A DNA stretch of 64,000 bases from positions 4,030,001 to 4,094,000 of the forward strand of contig JAILWY010000021.1 of assembly GCA_022113835.1 (NCBI GenBank), read 5' to 3'. The first letter of the stretch is position 1. The number at the start of each line of letters is the position of its first letter. This DNA comes from Atopsyche davidsoni (lineage: Eukaryota > Arthropoda > Insecta > Trichoptera > Hydrobiosidae). Positions 1 to 12,800 of the stretch are shown here, in pieces. Both the position numbers and the translations under genes were made by a program. The notes under the pieces were generated by a model that did not search any database, had not been told where the DNA came from, and was given only the letters and a program-made list of their open reading frames with translations.

Positions 1-93
1 GATCCCGTGTGGACCAATAGTTTTTTAAACTTCATTTAAATGTTTGCCTCTTGGAATAATTAAATAAAATGTATATTTTACGTCGTCACTCAC

Positions 94-225
94 AGTTATA
101 AAACTGATTGGTCGTTTCAAAACTTCTTCGCCAATTTCTATTTGAAAGCACCACACCCTGTCAGAATGTTGATTGTTATCAACGGTGTTGTACCATTTTG
201 AATCCGATTTGACAGGCGAAAACAT
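94..225 (-). CDS. Possible first coding exon, partial, unrecognised protein
   Basis: On the minus strand an ATG at 225-223 opens a 44-codon stretch that ends exactly at a codon boundary with a good splice donor (ACT then GTGAGT, donor GT at 93-92), so an intron would be in phase 0. An in-frame TGA lies seven codons upstream of the ATG with no AG acceptor between them, so the ATG would be the true start if the exon is real. The peptide begins MFSPVKSDSKWYN and contains WCFQIEIGEE; residue composition is balanced, unlike the Lys/Asn/Phe/Ile-rich chance frames elsewhere in the window. I do not recognise the family. If real, the gene continues beyond the left edge and much of this window is its upstream flank. 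Without splicing the frame runs on to 25, giving 66 residues, which could instead be a chance ORF. Confidence 0.35.
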
Positions 226-1530
226 CGCAATACCAAGAGTGGATCAGCCCGCGATAGAATTTGTATGCTCGTTGATGGATGACCGCCCCGACGCTCCGTG
301 ATGATGATTGATTCTTTCTTTTATTTGTTTTCACGAAATATGCAAATGATTTATTGTTTCCTTTGGTACATCTATATCAGACAGAACTATCTACTAACTG
401 AGTGTATAAACACCAGCAATTTCAAAATCTGATCGTTAAATATGAAACCAACCTGATAAATAACGTAAAATACTTATTGTTACACATATACTATTCTAAA
501 TATCAACACGACTTTATTCTATGTATATTTTTAGGGTAAATTGAAATTAAAAAATTGTCTGATAAAAATGTATTTTTAATAGCTAAAAGTATATTTGGTC
601 ACTTTATTTCCCCTTTAGTTTCATTTCATTTATTCATTCTTGATAAATTATGTTGTACTTGTAAAATTTTTGAATCTCATTTTTTTAAACAAATATTATT
701 ATTGTAAACATTGCGTAACAAGCTTATCGCCAACTTGCAATATTTCTAAATTTAAAATATTTATTTAGTTTAGATTTAGAGTAAAGTTTATCTTTTTCTG
801 AGAGCGATGACTAGAATCTTAACACTGTCAAGATATTTCTCGTTTATGATCTGTTTTCATAAGTTTGTAAAAAAAATGATATTTCCTGTCGATTTTATTT
901 CGTAAAAAAACATGTGTTGGTTAGTTCCTTACAGAAAAAAAATACAAATATAAATCTCTCAAGTGTAAACTTGTACATCAGTCAAGGCTATACGCATCGT
1001 TGACTCATTCTTCTTTGTCCAGAAATTATTATGAAATATCTCAAGTTTACGTGATCGGCTTACTGTATTTATTTTGTTTGAAATGGAAGGCGAAACCGCC
1101 ACCGTGCCTAATCAAATTTCTTGGAAATTCGAAATTATTTTTGTATTTACTTGAAGTAGTGAGAATTCAAAAGGAAAATCAGTAAGTATTTTAATGTTTT
1201 CATAAGAAATAAGTTTCGGTGATATTAAAGCATATCCAGCAACAAAAGCATATCCAGGTGTAATGATTGTCATAGGCGTGTGGCGATTTTATCGAAAATC
1301 AAAGTTTAAGCTTTTCCTTGATATAATAGTCGATCTTTTTTTATGGCGTGTATATTTTGATAATGTTAATTTGCATTAAACGATATGTTAAACGTTTGAA
1401 GATAAATTTTGACACCATGACAATAGATATGACATCATCGTGTGATAATTTCTCCTCATTTCACTGGTTATCCAAATCACTCGTACCCATGTACGAGTAA
1501 TTAAGGCATAACATATATGGAAGGCTTTTG
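226..1530. other. Gene-less AT-rich stretch with a small hairpin and an 18-bp tandem unit
   Basis: I see no gene here. A modestly GC-richer patch at 230-310 lies just upstream of the possible exon and could be its 5' untranslated or promoter region. A 13-bp word, AAAGCATATCCAG, occurs twice (1227-1239 and 1245-1257), spaced 18 bp. A perfect 8-bp stem with a 4-nt loop lies at 1479-1498 (ACTCGTAC / GTACGAGT). The rest is A/T-rich low-complexity sequence. Confidence 0.6.
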
Positions 1531-2750
1531 CTTACATGATCGTTCAGAGTCCTTGCCGAAGTTGCATTTGGGGTATGACCGCCACGTACACACACACTCG
1601 GACTAAATGGGAAGTCCATTCCTCACGGCCCCGCCCTGTGCATACTAATGTAAGAGACGTGCTCATTACGAATGGGCTCTTGGTGCGAATACTTGATGTA
1701 GCCAACACTCGCATTCGTATATCGATGGAGATTTTGCAATTATATTGAATTTTAAAATATCTCAATATATTATTAAAGCTACATAATTAAACGATTTATT
1801 ATCGCATGGATTTCCTTGTGTTCCCACTTGTACTCGATTAGTATACTAATATTATCATATCTGTTTTTCCAAGCCTAGACACTTTTTCCGATGTCATTTT
1901 ATAAATAGAGGAAGCTCTACGTATTTATATTTAAATCTAATTTAGCTGATTGGGTCAGTTTTAAAGGTCCGTCTCGAAATGTGTCCGTAACTTCATTTAT
2001 TGTTGCAACCTGGTTGATATATTTTTTTCAAAATACCGCATCTAAATCATTATTAAATCTTACTTATATTATAATTTGTGTTAAAAAAAAATTGCTTGTA
2101 ACACCCTTGCTAACACAAACTTCACAAGAAACGAGTTCAATATTTTTTCAGGGTATTTTTAAAAAGTATTCTGCAGAGCTCTTTTTTGTCTATGCAAAAC
2201 AGAAAACAGCTCTTTATTATCTCGATTTGTGACTTCCATGACTGTGGCTGAAATAAAGATCATTTATGCTCGCTGCCATTTCATAACTTCCTGTCTATTA
2301 TTGCGCAGAATCGACGGAAACAAATAACAATAATTTAAAATTTGCGTTTTAGATAACGCAAATGAAACTTTTGAACCAATTCAACCCTCATATATTATTT
2401 TTCATGTCTTTATGTTTTCTATTATTATCCTAACCTTTTCTCATAAAATAAAGCAACGGTCACATTGAACCAGGGATTGGCCTTTGTCTAACACATATAA
2501 TATTTTTTCAAACGGCCCCGAAGTACATTTATTTGTAATTTAATCAATAATCAGTACTATTGTTTTTTTTTATCTAATATAATTCCTCGCAATAAGTAGA
2601 ACATGGCTTTCTAGTAGATTATACTTATTTCTAGCTGTCCAAGTAAAGGCTACTGATTTATTATTTTATTAGTATCCGCTGTCATTTCTAGGTGGTTATC
2701 AACCATATAGGTCATGTATTGTTATGCATAGAATATGAAACGTGAAATAA
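1531..2750. other. Gene-less stretch with a GC-richer island
   Basis: An island at about 1540-1700 is open for roughly 70 codons on both strands at once, which is what stop-poor GC-richer DNA gives by chance, so no gene is called. The remainder is AT-rich with homopolymer runs and nothing recognisable. Confidence 0.55.
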
Positions 2751-3720
2751 ATACCAGACGCATTGATGCTCCTCTGGCTTAGAAAATTTCATGATTCCAT
2801 AGTATGATCCCTACAAAGTATATTGAGAGGGAATGCAGGGGCTAGCAATTTATGGACTGATAGAGACTCATGACTGCGACTGGTTGCAGGGGGGAGAGAA
2901 AATTGTTTCGCTCTTTGGAAAATAGTGCTTTGTATTGTGAAGACGGCGGTAAATATTTACTCAGCGTGATAGACGCTATATCTGAAAACAGAGCCAAAAA
3001 AGAAACATAAGGATGTATTGCAAACAGTCATTTGGTGGTTTTCTTTCTAAACGACTAAGAGACACCGTTCAGAAGTCTGAAACGGTCGCGTTCGCATTCA
3101 ATGTAGCCACGACGTTAGGGGTGTGGGTTACCCCGCCAAGTCATTATTCCTGCTAATGTTACCCCTTATGTATCATAGGCGAATCGGCATGTTTTAGGAA
3201 ATTTCAACAATAAATTGTCCAACCCTTCGGGAGTACAGCTTCATATGCGCAGAGCTGTAAAGTGAATTTAGTACCCAGCATATGGGAATTCAAGGGTTAG
3301 GATGGTGCAACATGCACTGCCGCGCTATATTCGCATCGATAAATACGAATAGAAGATACATATATTCATTTAATTACATTGTAATATTCTATGTAACAAA
3401 TTATATCTAATAAAAGAAAACAACTTATTTTTTTCTTGTTACGGTCAAATTTTTTTAATTTATGTTATTTTATTATTTTTTTATCAGGAGTGATTGTGTC
3501 GAAAAATTTTAATTTATCACTAAGGAAATCACATTCACAAGGAATTATATGTTTTATTATTTAAAAAATTATGAGCTTTATCAAGCCCTATATATTTCAA
3601 ACCCTTCTTTTTAAAAAAATGAAATATTTTATAACACAAACCTTATCTCAATTTAAGCGCAGAAACCTTCATTGATTGAGTTAGACTGAAAGAGATAAGT
3701 TATCCAAGGAAAGGAGAAGT
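2751..3720. other. Gene-less stretch, GC-richer block with a bulged hairpin
   Basis: About 2790-3330 is less AT-rich than its surroundings but is broken by stops in all frames. Inside it, 3063-3085 folds as a stem of ten pairs with one bulged A and a 2-nt loop (ACCGTTCAGA against TCTGAAACGGT). I see no transposon ends or coding signal. Confidence 0.5.
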
Positions 3721-4350
3721 CTGGCTATAATTTCCAGGGTTGTTTTTGTTCTGGCTGCACTGCACTGATATGAAATGCGAGTCCCATTGCCAGGATTTGC
3801 ATATATTTCGCGACGCTCGCTAAGTCTCCGATACCTAGCCCGGTACTGCCCGTCTGGACGAAAATTTTGCTTTTGATCTTGAAATTATTTTCAAGATATT
3901 CCCTTACTTCTCTTTTTAAATTTAATTTAATATTCGTATGTGAGCTTTGTGATTTATTTATATTCACTCTACAACCGGGGGATATCTTAACTCAGGCAAT
4001 CTTAACAATAGATCTATAAACATGTTATGTTATAGTAAAGACCACAAGTGAAATAGGCAATTACAGCTGTATCCGGCTTGTTAAATATCATACGTTTGCC
4101 TTATTGTATACAGCCAATAGTAAACCTGTTAAATTGTATATTTAACGAAGAGTTTTTTTTTCATTTTGAACTTGAAGAAATTTGCAATTTTTTTTTATTG
4201 AATTGATTATAGTTTGCGAAAAAAAAGACAATACGATAGTGTCTAAGCTTTTGAAATATATATAGTAAGCTGCATGTTACCCTTACATGAGCAAGTTGTA
4301 ATATGCACGTGTTTGATATTCTTCTAACTAAAACTTATCACTTAGTCAGA
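3721..4350. other. Gene-less stretch with an octamer word
   Basis: A minus-strand open frame of 80 codons (3967 to 3725) crosses a GC-richer patch at about 3740-3860. It has no recognisable domain and an AT-driven N-terminal half, so it is not called as a gene. An exact octamer, ATTTGCAT, the classical POU-factor site, lies at 3795-3802. The remainder is AT-rich. Confidence 0.45.
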
Positions 4351-5640
4351 GTGGAGTTGCAGAAGTTTGCCTTGGGTTATGCAGGTTGCACCCCGAGGCG
4401 CCCAGCTGACACTGCAGTTAACACTGCCGTGACGTGAGCTTAATAATTCAAAGTGCATTTAATCCACTCCTCCGGGGAAGACCCGCCTAATTAGATTGTC
4501 GGAAGTAATCACCTGGATTCATTATCTTTTTAAAACAAAGCGAGGGACCGTCGGTAATGCAATAATATTGTGTCCGCCTGTTCTTTAATATTAGGGATGT
4601 AGCGGGCATTGAAATTTTATTTTATTGTATGTAATTCTGCTATACGTTTCAAAATTTTAATGTTCTATTCATGCTAACAAAGAAGTGTATTTAAGATTTA
4701 TGAAACCTGTGAGCACCCATCTGTGTTTTTCTTCTTTTATTAGAAAAAATTAAACAGAAAAAAATATATTTCATCCGCAACTATGCTAAACATGAGACAG
4801 CTTAGTTTTATGACTAGTCAAAAATTAGATAAATATCAAGATCTAGTTTTAAAACATAACCACATTTTATTTACAAATATCAGCACTGTTATTTGTTTGT
4901 ATAAATTATTTATGTGTTATAAGTGGCTGGCGTAACGTAATACGATTTTACTTAGCATCTTGTGTTGGGGGTGGTACGTAACTTTTCAAACTATACTAAA
5001 TTGTTAGCTTCGGCTATGTTTTTCTCTTTCTGAATTTGCTAATACTTTCATTGTAGAAAGTACTTTCACCATTTATCTTAATCAGCCGTAGTTCCCGGGC
5101 CTAACTTAATAACAACATAGTGATTTACTACCCCTACAGCTCTTTTATCTCATCTGCAATTAATCGCAGTAATGACAAGATCGTTAACAATAAACTTGAT
5201 TGATTGTGTGTTCGGGTGCGCACAGAGGGGCTGGCCGACGCGAGTGATGCCCCATTATCATAACATTCGCCATTATCTCCTGATTCTGGCCTGGGCACAG
5301 AGATTCTTAAGAAATCTGATAAGTTTGGAGAGATCAGGAACACGATATGCATATTAGCTTTTATCATGTTGAAAATATTTTTTATGTCCTTCGAACGGCG
5401 GCTGCAAAAGATTGTCGTTCAAATATTTTTAGGGTAATTTTTCTAGCGACATTCTTTTTTGATAAGTAAACAAGGCTCCAAAATATTTAAGCTTATCACA
5501 TTGCAACGAGTCCTATCTTGAAATGAATAAGCTTTAGTATAATTTGCAATTCTACACATGTCACATTTGTGAGTATTCATTTTGTATTGAAAAGATTGAC
5601 AGAAAAAATAGCTAGAATTATTTCCTGACTCACCTGTTCG
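4351..5640. other. Gene-less stretch with a candidate regulatory island
   Basis: The island at about 4370-4520 combines a paired-type word TTAATCC (4459-4465) with a palindromic homeodomain core CTAATTAG (4487-4494). It has no long open frame, so it is better read as a possible conserved non-coding element. A second patch at 5200-5300 is open on both strands without domain content. Confidence 0.4.
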
Positions 5641-6600
5641 TCATATCGAAACGTACTCATAGCAAGTGGCCAGGATAAATGGAGTGAGCTGGAGCCGCGC
5701 TGCGACCACGTCCGGGAGCCGCCATCTCCATCCACGGCCCCAGGAATGGAAATGGACGCTACGTGCTGAGGAAATCCGGCAGCGATTAGGACCTTAATAG
5801 GTTTTACCGTGCATCAATCCTAGTACTCTACCGAGGTGCACTTTTTACGAACCTAATTGCATTTCTATTACACACATTCATTTCGAGACGAAATATTAAT
5901 GTCAATCTAAAATTTCCAGATCCTCGAGATTCAAATAAACTTATGACCTATGAGTGTAAAATATAATGTTGTTATTATTTTTATCAGACATGTCTGAGAA
6001 CTACAACTTATTATGTACTCTTGAGGTAAATTTTAATTCATAGCCCAAGCTTCAACCCCCAACAGTGAGATTGTAGAAACACACCATCTTATTATTCGCG
6101 TTGCGAGTTTCGCCTTGTATTTAATTTGAGAACATTATGCTTTAACTCCTCTAAAGCGCCCCGAGTCGAGTCACTCGCTTAACATCGGCGCACGTACGTT
6201 CGCCCTTTAAGGGCGCCATAAATCCAAGAAAATATCCCTCAAGCACCGCCTAAGTCTGGCTGACATTAAGTTACCTTTAACGCCGAGCCATGAGTCACCC
6301 ATTGTTAATACGATACTTTCTTCCCGGCAGCCGAGCGTGAACAAGCTGACTTAGCTCAAGTATCTTTCAATTGTTGAAACCTTCCCAAGGAACATCTTCG
6401 CCTCGGTTTTGTGTTTCTAAGAATATGCACAGCGCCTTTCACTCTCTCGGTTCTGCTATCAAAAGCGATCTACAAGATTTGACAAGTCAAGGTCGCTTAG
6501 TTATTTCCTTTGAATTTGACTTGTTTCGTGTTTGCTGTAAAATTGTGGCAGCTTTACCATAGCGAGTCTTCAGCGTTTAAAGTTTTAGTTAATAAATCTG
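5641..6600. promoter_or_regulatory. Candidate cis-regulatory islands (unproven)
   Basis: Two GC-richer islands lie at about 5660-5850 and 6150-6360. The second carries a quasi-palindrome, CGCCCTT-T-AAGGGCG (6201-6215), abutting CCATAAA (6216-6222, the reverse of the Abd-B/Caudal-type TTTATGG). It also has an exact AP-1 word TGAGTCA (6291-6297) next to the Sox core CATTGTT (6300-6306). Words this short occur by chance; the clustering in a stop-rich, non-AT-rich block is what suggests regulation. No protein is called. Confidence 0.3.
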
Positions 6601-8560
6601 TTATTATGAATAAATATTTTAACTCGAAGTGTACCGCTATTTTATAAAGTTTATTAATTAATAACAGTTAAGGATAATGTACTATGGATAGATTTGAATA
6701 CACAAATTTATATTGGTAAAGTGTTTTGTGGTTATTTGTATGTATCTTCATCAAGTGCCAGAGGAGGTTGGCGACCATTTCAATGATCATATACTCATGC
6801 TGAGCCAGTGTTCATGGTTTTCTAAGGGAAAAATAGTGTAGTGGGTTCCCGTGTCCTTCTGCACCGCAGTTTTATATTGGAAAGAAAAGTCTGCGTTTTG
6901 ATGCTGGCCAATAGCATTATTAAATATCCTTCCTTACAAAGCTCTGGCGTTTAGATCTGATACTCCTTCTGCAGCAAGCTACATAACAATTACAAGAGCT
7001 CCCCTTTTCCAATTCTACTACTCCATTACCGATCCTTTATACACGCTCAGGGTACAGAATATATTTTATTTTATAAAAATAAAATAAAAGGGTACAGAAT
7101 GGCAGCCATGCACAAGTAACATAACGAAGAGAGCGAGAGGTTAAATGCACAAGAGTATATTTTTACTTGAAATGAGAATGCGTAAAAATAAATCAAAAAT
7201 ATGATTGATATTTACGAATCTTCTTCTACAATAAGTCATAAATCTTTTACCTGACATTTTCACACCTCTCACCTTGCACGTCTCGCATCCCAGGCATTGT
7301 CCGCACGACCTCCGCTTTCCGTTGCAATCGCTTCTGCTGACGCGGCCTGTCTGCAATGAATGCAGAAAAAGTGCAACGCAAACCTCCGCCCGTCCCAGCC
7401 GGCTGAGCTTTCACACTCACCCGGAGATGTTATTTCCGGCTGTAATGATTACAGTGGATAAGCGCTTTTAATAATACACATTTACTTTCGAATAATACTA
7501 ACGAAAGTCTAAAAATGAGTACACGTAGTATTTACAAGTAAACCTTCGTATTTTTATATCTGCTTGATTTAATTTTGGATTATTTTACACTTTTACAATA
7601 ATGCCATCGAATCTCTTACGTTTGTAGTCGATTTCATCTAGTGCTAGTCGTATCTCAAATCCTTAAATATTTCGTTTAAAATAAAATCATTATTGTTTAC
7701 CAGCTGTATTTAGCCAATTATTAAACAGATAGATATTATGTATGCTTCAATTCTTTTAGACAACTTTAATTCAGAGGCGTGAATTGCTTTCAACTGTGAT
7801 ATGGCTTAATACAGTCTAGATTTCAGGATTTTCATTTCTAGTGCAGTCTGATAGAAGAGTCAGCTGCTCGTACCGCTGCGTCGGCTTAACACTCGGCGTG
7901 CTAGGTGACGAGTACATTTATTATTTATATATTTTTATTTTAAATCTTTTAAATCCTTTAAACTATCGTCATGTAGTCTTATTATTATTATTTTTTAAAA
8001 TATAATAATCAATATCTCTATCGCAGGGGTATAAGAGTATAAAACTTATCTTATCAATTTACCTTTCCTTCCCTTGCGTGTTATACAAATAATACATTTT
8101 GTTATCTACACATAACATCAAATTAAAATTGTACGCGCTTTCAGTTGATAACTTTATTCCATTATATGCTTTCAAATGTGAAAGTCATATTTACATTATG
8201 GTTATCTCTGTGATTAGATTTTTAATATACATGTAAGTGTGCTTTTTCTTGTAAATTAAAATTTAAAAAATAATTTATTTGAAATGTGAAGTAGTATTAA
8301 GTCGAGATTTCAGTTAATACCCACCCTACTTCTGAAAATTAATTGAATACACAGTTTATATTGTACAAAAAAACTGACATTGCTTTATTTATGTAAATAT
8401 TTTTTTGCTGACAAAAATATGAGTTAGAGCTGTTATTACATTGTAAAATTGCTTGTAAAGTGTTTTCTCAAATGTAACAAGTTAGAAAAGGGAACTTTAC
8501 GTCATCGCTTTTTCTTTTTCATGAACATATGACAAAAATAGCTTAAATAAGATGTTTCCT
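6601..8560. other. Gene-less AT-rich stretch with a flanked AT palindrome
   Basis: A 12-bp direct repeat (AGGGTACAGAAT at 7049-7060 and 7089-7100) brackets a 28-bp AT-only segment that is nearly self-complementary. A GC-richer island at about 7265-7440 is open on both strands but has no domain. I see nothing else beyond low-complexity DNA. Confidence 0.5.
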
Positions 8561-9795
8561 AGCACGTGAAGGGTTGCGCAGTTGGAGAGGTGGCAGCTTT
8601 CTACTCGTGTTGCCGGCTGTCGTATCCCTTAACCCCGGTTTAACGCGTCTGCCGCTGATCCGAGCTTTAGATGCAATATATTTTGCTTTTAATCCCCAGA
8701 CTACTTCATTCCGGACATATAGGTATTAGCACTACATTATCGTTGCTTTTTATTAAGGCTTCGTTATCTTTTACAGGAGCTTTACTTGGCTTTATATCTA
8801 AGGAATAATTTCATTGATTAACTACAAACCTCTCTTACCGTCTTTATGTTATTATTTATATAAAGTTTAGAACTTAACTTTAATTTAAATTTATTAATTA
8901 ATGTTAAATGAGCAAAGAAACACACTTAGTATACTTAAGACAACAATCTTTGAGGTCTTACAAAAACCTGATTGGTGGCAAAATCTATGAAGTGGTTGGC
9001 TGTGGGTCCGTGTCTCATACTGAAGCGTTATGGTTGTCTTGCAAATAGTTCTTATTCTTCTAACAGCGGCTTACACGTTACTGGTAAGCGGATACATTAT
9101 TTTGTAAAAAAATTATACATATTTTATGCATATATTTCTTTACTATCACGTATATTTTTTTATTGTGAAAGGTTCGATATAACTCTATATGCCTCTATTG
9201 TAATAGTATATTTCTTGCAGGCAGTAAAATACAATAACAATAAAAAATAACATTGCACAATATTTCCACTAGGCTTTCAGTGGTCTAGAAAATGCGGGTT
9301 GTATACTGTCGTGGAGACCAATTTGACAAATACAGTGACTGCCGTTTCCCATTCCAAGCGATAAAATCTTTGCAACTTACGAACATTGTTACTCGCTCCA
9401 TTAACCGTTCCATTGGACTGTAATCGGCTTCAGGATATTTATGCTTCTATAGAAAACGGCTGCGTCCCTTCTATGCGCCTCGTGTTTGTATGTTACTACT
9501 GTAAGGGTGCGGTTAGGCCTGAAATAAATCCCTAGAAAAACCTACTGCCTTGATTCACGACTGAAGGTTCTATCTGCGGTTATTACTCAGACTCCTTACC
9601 CGGTCGCATCATGCTTCGCGAAAATCCGCGGCTTAGAGAGTCCTCAACAACACCGGGGAAACGTTTTTCTAATTTAATTTTAGTATTTAAAGCAAAATCC
9701 GATTTCAAATTCAGTAAAAAAAACACAATTATACAACTTTTAGTTTGGACATCACAAGTTTTCGGCACGTTGTTGGCAATGTACCGAAATCGTAA
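8561..9795. other. Gene-less stretch with two islands
   Basis: GC-richer patches lie at about 8570-8670 (starting with the E-box word CACGTG) and 9290-9660. The second is open in both orientations over 9583-9823, which argues against either being coding. No transposon ends were seen. Confidence 0.5.
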
Positions 9796-9838
9796 GATGA
9801 TGATTTATCATTTTAAATGTTAATGATAAATCATCGTC
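9796..9838. repeat. Inverted repeat, 17-bp arms
   Basis: Arms at 9796-9812 and 9822-9838 are reverse complements with a single mismatch (GATGATGATTTATCATT against its partner), separated by a 9-nt AT loop. It is too short for a typical insect pre-miRNA and has no obvious flanking target-site duplication. Confidence 0.8.
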
Positions 9839-12800
9839 AAAAGTCAAACATATTTTATATGTACCTTATATACCTTGACTTCAAAGTTATTTCCTCGAGG
9901 GATGCGATAATTTTGAAAGTTCTCAGTCATCCATATTCCTTGGGGCGCACCGGTAGCCGTATCAATTTATAGACTAACTTAGTTTATTTTAACATAATTT
10001 GGGGGCTTCATGTAGCCTGTTTTACGGCAAGAGTTTGGTCTTAGTTTAAATACTATATACCACATCTTAAAGGATATCTCAAAGATAATGACTTAAGAAG
10101 TTAAACAATATTATATCCATAGTTAAATTCGTTATGTATGTTTTTTTTTTATAAAATAATAATTACATTAGTACACGCCAGAGAACATATGTAGATAAAG
10201 CCTCAAGTTTCAGTATATAAGTCTCAGAAAAAATGTTCGTTTTATATTCTGATTGTTTTCATATGCATTTTATTTTATATATTTTAATTAATATATATAT
10301 ATATTGATTTGATCCATCTGTCTTACTGAATCTTCTAAAGAGTTAAAATATTTTTTTATAAAGCAATCGTATAACATCAATACATATAATTTATTATATA
10401 TTTTTTGTTCGTGCTATCATCATTGTATATATACCGTTAAAAAAATTTTAATATTTTTTTTTTGGTATAAGATATGTTTTTTGAAAAAAGTTTTAGTTTA
10501 ATTGTGTGCTATAAATATATTAATATTATAAACGTTTTCTTGTTTATTTACTATTATAAAGCATCAAAATAATTTTGTTAATTTATTTTATATACATTGT
10601 TGATACCAGTGTTGCATAGTAAAGACATATACTATAAGTTTTTAAAAATAAATGTTTACATTTATTCAAAAGCTAAGTCTAAGTTTCAAAGCGAATTCTA
10701 CAAGTCTAAAAAGTTGTATTTTGGTATTTTGTTTCTTAAGATAAAAACCAAACCAATTTTAAAATACGTCTGCTTAAAGCCGTTTCAAATAGATTGTTCC
10801 ACATTTTTGGAGTGTTTTCCGATTTCCACATTTTCCTCCAATCACGTTCCCAGCAATCATGATGTTGGAGTGACTACTGAAAGATATATGATGTAGAATG
10901 CCAGCTACATGCCTTTCTGGAGCATTCTCCCCTGTTTCTCTATTCTTGTATCAGTTGTATTCCTCACTATTTCGATACGCTTTGCGATGATTTATTGAGT
11001 AATGACGAAGTGGTTACTCCGTTATTTATGCGAGCGCTTCTATCAGTTGATTTATTACTCTTTAATTAATTTTCTATTGACATGGCTTATCTAATAATAA
11101 ATATGAGAATCAGTACGAGTATTTCCACAGCCGGTGTTATATGCCACGAAGAGGTCCAGTAAATTTATCGTTCTTATAATTGAAACAATGAGTGTACGGT
11201 TATCAACGTTATTTTTGTATATATTTAACCACTTAGATAAATGTATGAGAAGAGCTGAGCCATGACTCGACAGAACCGGAAGACGAACTCAGAATGTGAT
11301 TTCAATGGCGAGGTAATTGCGTGATTTTGTCTACGCTCTGTAATAATTTTGACAAAAAATTCGTGCTGGATTATCATTTTCTGTGGAGTATTACTCTAAC
11401 ATAATTTATTTTAACTTTGCATCAAAAATAAACCATTCATTGTGTCAGAAATAAATTATTTAGAAGTAGAATAATCATTTTCTTTTGAAAATTTATAATT
11501 ATTTTGCGGAATTCACCAGTACACTTCTGACATTTTTTTTGTGACCAATTGGTGTTTTAAATATACATTTTTATACAATAAATAATTAATACAATTTATA
11601 GCACAGCAAAATTGTTATTTGAATACGTTCATGTATGAAATATTTTTTTGAAAATTAAGAAGATAAACAAGCGGAAGCCGATATTAATCTCACTAAGGAA
11701 TATATATTTGTACAGGAAAAAAATGTTCACGTTTCATCTTATATTTTGAATTTTCACTAGGATGTATTTTTAGAAATTTGTATCCCTGATGCCATATTTC
11801 CAAATATTGCATTTATCACCATCAATCAAATTTCCATTCTTCCTAGGGCTTTGTGTTCCCAAACATAACGAGTTGGTTCGCTATTTATTTTGCGGGAACG
11901 AAGAGATGTTTGTTCATTTCCCCGCTTCCTTTTCCGCCCTCGCTTCCATTAAATGGAAACTGAAAAAATATGCAATCTTAGAGCGGCCCCCTGTCGCCAG
12001 GCAAATGAGTTGCGCCTTTTTAACGCCTTTTGTAAATTTATTTACGACTTATGAAAAATTCTGCTTAATATGGAAATAACAAATACAGAAAATCCATGGT
12101 GTATTCATTTTCTGCATTTTGAAACGTTCCGTCAATTTAATAAATCATGAATATCATTCTTGTCTAATGATAAGTCCGATCTTCTAACAACAAATCTTTG
12201 TTGATAAAAGGCTTTTAATGTTGTATTTTTGTATAATATGTTTATTTTTTTATATTATAAGATACTACGAAAATACGTGAAATATAAGTTTCATTATTCA
12301 ATTATTAAAAAAATCTAATCTTGTTGGGGGAATTTTTTTTTAAAATACACATCTTTATAAAATATGTTAATTTGAACATTGCATTGTTATTGAATACTAT
12401 CAAAGCTGGCGTGTAGATATATTGTGTTTATTATAAATAATTTAATATGCTTAGTAATCCTTATTGCTTTCATGAAATTACATATAATTGACTGATCACG
12501 CCTTTGTATTAAAAACCACTGATAGCCGCATAGAGATACAATAAATGTATCAATAAAAAAGAATTCCCTAACTATTGCGTAATTTTTTTTCGTCATTTGC
12601 ATACTCATCAATTTTCCACAGTGTCTAATACCAAATCGAGCTGTGAAGTTACCATACTGTATAAAAACCATAATTCACGTTGAAGTTGCAAGATTTATTA
12701 TAGCCTTAGCCCCGTAGGTTGCAGGGTCTTTCCTTTGAATTTTACTTCTATCAAATTTTGCCCTATGAAGCCATAACTCATAAGCTACAACGAACCCAGA

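Noticed and set aside
3725..3967. 80-codon minus-strand open frame over a small island
   Set aside because: The central part looks plausible but the N-terminal third is AT-driven, and no start context, splice site or family could be recognised.
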